From JBEKZQ01 sp049509675 (lineage in GTDB: Bacteria > Planctomycetota > Planctomycetia > Pirellulales > Thermoguttaceae), in NCBI GenBank assembly GCA_049509675.1, contig JBEKZQ010000298.1, positions 1 through 7,920 on the forward strand: a stretch of DNA of 7,920 bases, given 5' to 3'. This document shows, one piece after another, positions 5,969 to 7,920 of this stretch. The position numbers and the translations under genes were made by a program. Below the pieces are notes generated by a model. It was not told where the DNA came from and made no database searches. It saw only the letters and a list, made by a program, of their open reading frames with translations. Positions within the stretch are counted from its first letter, which is position 1. Each line of letters opens with the position of its first letter.

Positions 5969-6043
5969 TCGTCATCTCATGTCGGTCGGGGCATTAGTAT
6001 TGCGCATCGCGGCATTGCAGTTCTCCTGCCCGGGGGATCGCGG

Positions 6044-6073
6044 TGGCAAAGGCGAAAGCTCCTGATTATAATA
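6044..6073 (+). promoter_or_regulatory. Candidate sigma-70 promoter for the 6143 gene
   Basis: A perfect TATAAT lies at 6068-6073 in a locally AT-rich patch. A weak -35 candidate, TGGCAA (6044-6049), stands 18 bases upstream. Transcription would start near 6080, giving a leader of about 63 bases before the GTG at 6143. The -35 match is only 3 of 6, so the call rests on the -10 and the position. Confidence 0.55.
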
Positions 6074-6130
6074 TCTATTCGTGGGGTAATTGCCGCGCGG
6101 CAGGGTGAAAGTCGCGGGACCGTCGCTGCT

Positions 6131-6134
6131 GGAG
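6131..6134 (+). promoter_or_regulatory. Ribosome binding site deciding the GTG start at 6143
   Basis: GGAG at 6131-6134 stands 8 bases before GTG at 6143. The nearby ATG at 6135 is in another frame and directly abuts the GGAG, so the GTG is the better start. Confidence 0.55.
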
Positions 6135-6142
6135 ATGACATT

Positions 6143-6778
6143 GTGGCCGAGCCAGAGCAAGAACATCCGGATTTCGCCGAATTGGACCTGAATGCCGAGG
6201 AATTTGCGCCGGTCGAGGAGGAGACGTTCTCCGCCGAACCTGCGGCCGAATCGCCGCCGGCGGGGCTCCCCGCGGATCTCGAAGCAACCGCGGATTTTGT
6301 TGCCGAACCGGCGGGCGAGGACGAGGCGGCCGCCATTTCCGAGGCCGATCTTGTGCCTGGCGAGGAAGCTCCGTTGGAGTCCGTCGAGGCCGTTTTGGAG
6401 GGCGCGGGCGAGGAAGCAGCGACACCGCACAAGAAAAGCCTTGCCTGGCTGTTTCACTTGGAATGGATGGGCCTGGTGCTGGTTCTTCTCGCCATCTATC
6501 CGCTGGTGAGCCTGGTGGTGCCCAATGCGATCTGGACGGCCGCCTACCTGGTCCTGCTCTTGCTGATCCCCGCCGCTCTATGGCTGACGCGCAAGGTGTG
6601 GAGGGAGCCCATCGTGAGTGCCACCTACACCGTGCTGTTGGCGGTGACGGTGGCCGCTCTGCTGACGGCCGTCTATTGCCTGGGTTTGGAACTGGCCGAT
6701 TACGGCTGGCAGTTCAAGCCCCAGCGGGCGGCGTCCGTCATGGTCGCGCCGGGTGCCGCAAGAATTCACAGCCTCTAG
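6143..6778 (+). CDS. Hypothetical membrane protein with acidic N-terminal tail and three membrane helices
   Basis: I do not recognise this 211-residue protein. Residues 1 to about 93 are dominated by Glu, Ala, Pro and Asp with no predicted globular fold, probably a disordered, highly negative tail. A basic joint (PHKKS, near 95-99) leads into three hydrophobic helices at about 108-127, 130-151 and 157-180, with basic residues after the second (LTRKVWR). The C-terminus is short (GWQFKPQRAAS...) and ends in HSL. The positive-inside rule suggests a cytoplasmic acidic tail, with the C-terminus outside if all three helices cross. The GTG start has a GGAG site. A promoter lies at 6044-6073. The stop overlaps the stop of the convergent rhomboid gene. 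No catalytic motif is visible and no function is offered. The clear membrane half and proper signals make the gene believable. Confidence 0.8.
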   Translation: MAEPEQEHPDFAELDLNAEEFAPVEEETFSAEPAAESPPAGLPADLEATADFVAEPAGEDEAAAISEADLVPGEEAPLESVEAVLEGAGEEAATPHKKSLAWLFHLEWMGLVLVLLAIYPLVSLVVPNAIWTAAYLVLLLLIPAALWLTRKVWREPIVSATYTVLLAVTVAALLTAVYCLGLELADYGWQFKPQRAASVMVAPGAARIHSL

Positions 6779-7692
6779 CTGTGATCCCGTCGCCGCCGCT
6801 GATACTCGCGGCTGGCGGTTTCCAGGACGCGGCGCTCCTTGCGCGTCAGGCGCGCTTCGCCCTCGCGATGGATCTTGTCCAGGATGCGGTCCACTTCTTC
6901 CTCGCGCAGATCGTCTTCATCCTCTTCCTCCGAGGCGTGGACCCGCAGTCGCGGCCGCGCGCCCACGCGGGGCCAGGACCAGTGGCCGGGCAACAGGCGG
7001 CCCAAGTTCCACCTTTGCTGAAAATACAAGAAGGCCAAGGCCGCTCCGGCCAGGTGTACCCCATAGGCCACGTTGGCCGTTCCGGACGCCACGTTGTGCT
7101 GGCCTCCCGCACCGGTGGCCCCAAGGATGTCGAACGCCACCACCACCACGCCCAGCACCCAGGCGGGCATGGGCAGCACGAACATGAACAGCAACATGCG
7201 GCGGGGAAAGTTCAGGGCATAGAGTATGGTCACCCCGGTCACCGCTCCCGACGCCCCCAAGACGATGAGGTCGGCGCCGGGCTGTTTCAGGTCGCACGTA
7301 GTGGGCACGCCGGACAAGCGGTTGCAGATGGTCCAGGCCAGGGAACCGGCCGCCAACAGGGCCAGGTAGAGGCGCACGAATTCCTTCGGGCCATAGAGAT
7401 CCTCGATGTCCCGGCCCAGGAACCACAGGGCGAGCATGTTGAAAAGAATGTGGCTGAACGAGGCGTGCGCGAAGCCATACGTGACGAACTGCCACCACAG
7501 CCACGGGTGGACCAACGTGCCCACGCGAACCGAGAGCCAGTTGTTGACCTGATCACTGGGCGGCGAGAACAGCGCGTTGGCGAGAAACACCCCCGCGTTG
7601 ATCAGGATCAACGTAACGACGGCGGAACGAGGGGCGCCCAAGGCGAACGAAGGCCGTTCTTGGCGGTAATAGTCGCGATCGTAGATTCCCAC
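6775..7692 (-). CDS. Rhomboid family intramembrane serine protease
   Basis: Rhomboids cleave membrane proteins within the lipid bilayer using a Ser-His dyad. From the chosen start the protein is 305 residues. Six membrane helices fit at about 24-42, 81-100, 103-123, 147-163, 165-190 and 205-226. The dyad is visible: S148 in LGASGAVTG and H213 in YGVHLAGAA. The oxyanion block HASFSHILFN supplies H76, H81 and N85 and closely resembles that of E. coli GlpG. An acidic stretch (253-266) is followed by VDRILDKIHREGEARLTRKE, a short C-terminal domain often seen on bacterial rhomboids (DUF6576, from memory). I chose GTG at 7692 because it gives MGIYDRDYYRQE, typical for planctomycete rhomboids, and sits 4 bases after the upstream gene's stop. 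A longer frame to 7791 would overlap that gene by about 95 bases. Substrates cannot be predicted. Confidence 0.93.
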   Translation of the reverse strand: MGIYDRDYYRQERPSFALGAPRSAVVTLILINAGVFLANALFSPPSDQVNNWLSVRVGTLVHPWLWWQFVTYGFAHASFSHILFNMLALWFLGRDIEDLYGPKEFVRLYLALLAAGSLAWTICNRLSGVPTTCDLKQPGADLIVLGASGAVTGVTILYALNFPRRMLLFMFVLPMPAWVLGVVVVAFDILGATGAGGQHNVASGTANVAYGVHLAGAALAFLYFQQRWNLGRLLPGHWSWPRVGARPRLRVHASEEEDEDDLREEEVDRILDKIHREGEARLTRKERRVLETASREYQRRRRDHS

Positions 7693-7696
7693 TCCG

Positions 7697-7920
7697 TTAG
7701 CGTGTCCCTTGGCCGGCCTGCGCCATGGCGCGGGCCCGCTGATCAATGCGCCGCGCGGCGTCCAATTGAAGTTTGGCGATCTGGCGGGCAATATCCATGT
7801 TCTCGGCGATCATCTTTTCAATCGCAGCCTGGAAATCGGCCACCCGCTGTTGCAGGCGCGATTGGTGCTTGGCGACCTCGCGGGCTTCCTTCGCCGCTTG
7901 GGCATACTGCACTTTCAACT
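7697..7920 (-). CDS. C-terminal part of a coiled-coil protein, 5' end beyond the window
   Basis: The last 73 or so residues of a minus-strand gene are visible. They are almost wholly helical, rich in Ala, Gln, Arg and Glu, with heptad-like spacing (for example QSRLQQRVADFQAAIEKMI), and end in AQAGQGTR. There is no membrane segment, cysteine or catalytic motif. No ATG stands at the left of the visible frame; a TTG near 7918 is a poor start, so the gene probably begins outside. The stop (7697-7699) is 4 bases before the rhomboid GTG, so the two are almost certainly co-transcribed and translationally coupled. I do not recognise the family; it could be a structural or chaperone-like coil. Confidence 0.7.
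   Translation of the reverse strand, partial: LKVQYAQAAKEAREVAKHQSRLQQRVADFQAAIEKMIAENMDIARQIAKLQLDAARRIDQRARAMAQAGQGTR

Larger units (their letters stand above)
5762..6031. repeat. 270-base segment bounded by 17-base inverted repeats, containing nested palindromes
   Basis: GGGCAGGAGAACTGCAA at 5762-5778 is matched by its exact reverse complement at 6015-6031. Extending outward gives 20 of 21 pairs (5758-5778 with 6015-6035). The interior codes for nothing convincing and carries three hairpin blocks (5816-5880, 5881-5908, 5908-5968). The layout resembles a miniature inverted-repeat element or a composite of dispersed repeats. I find no clear target-site duplication. Together with the flanks this accounts for the 446-base gene-free stretch 5697-6142. 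A structured RNA is an alternative reading. Confidence 0.7.

Noticed and set aside
5781..6065. 94-codon plus-strand frame in the repeat-rich region
   Set aside because: It is made entirely of palindromic repeats, with no ribosome binding site and no protein-like character.
7693..7791. Longer rhomboid N-terminus starting at 7791
   Set aside because: It would overlap the coiled-coil gene by about 95 bases, and the added residues do not look like a rhomboid; the GTG at 7692 gives the typical MGIYDRDYY start.

Overview
The window looks like a chromosomal segment of a GC-rich planctomycete, probably in or near the Pirellulales. The assignment is inference. It rests on an EfpL-type elongation factor, a rhomboid that begins MGIYDRDYY, GTG starts with weak ribosome binding sites, and several families of palindromic intergenic repeats that I remember from planctomycete genomes. 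No phage, CRISPR, transposase or antibiotic-resistance genes are visible. All genes share the same high-GC style, with no sign of a foreign coding block.

Layout. Bases 1-1891 hold three minus-strand genes read right to left: proC (pyrroline-5-carboxylate reductase), an unrecognised 169-residue protein, and efpL (EF-P-like factor, cut by the left edge). Divergent from proC is a 680-residue ABC-F ATPase (1992-4034). After it comes a 264-base spacer with a G-quadruplex-prone heptamer satellite (18 x 7 bases) between two perfect 31-base direct repeats. Next is a membrane-anchored protein with a degenerate GGDEF domain (4299-5696). A 446-base non-coding stretch (5697-6142) is packed with palindromes, most of them inside a 270-base segment bounded by 17-base inverted repeats, and ends in a sigma-70-like promoter. 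The promoter drives an acidic three-helix membrane protein of unknown function (6143-6778). It converges, sharing the bases CTAG, with a minus-strand rhomboid protease (6775-7692). Four bases upstream of the rhomboid lies the end of a coiled-coil gene that runs off the right edge.

How the genes may work together. The left half is coherent: ProC makes proline, EF-P-family factors relieve ribosomes stalled at proline-rich stretches, and some ABC-F ATPases overlap functionally with EF-P. This suggests a proline and translation neighbourhood, with the unrecognised middle gene as a candidate new member. The right half is mostly membrane proteins with no clear shared pathway. I see no clearly new multi-gene system. 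The best leads are the proline/translation cluster, the catalytically degenerate GGDEF protein, and the two structured repeat regions.
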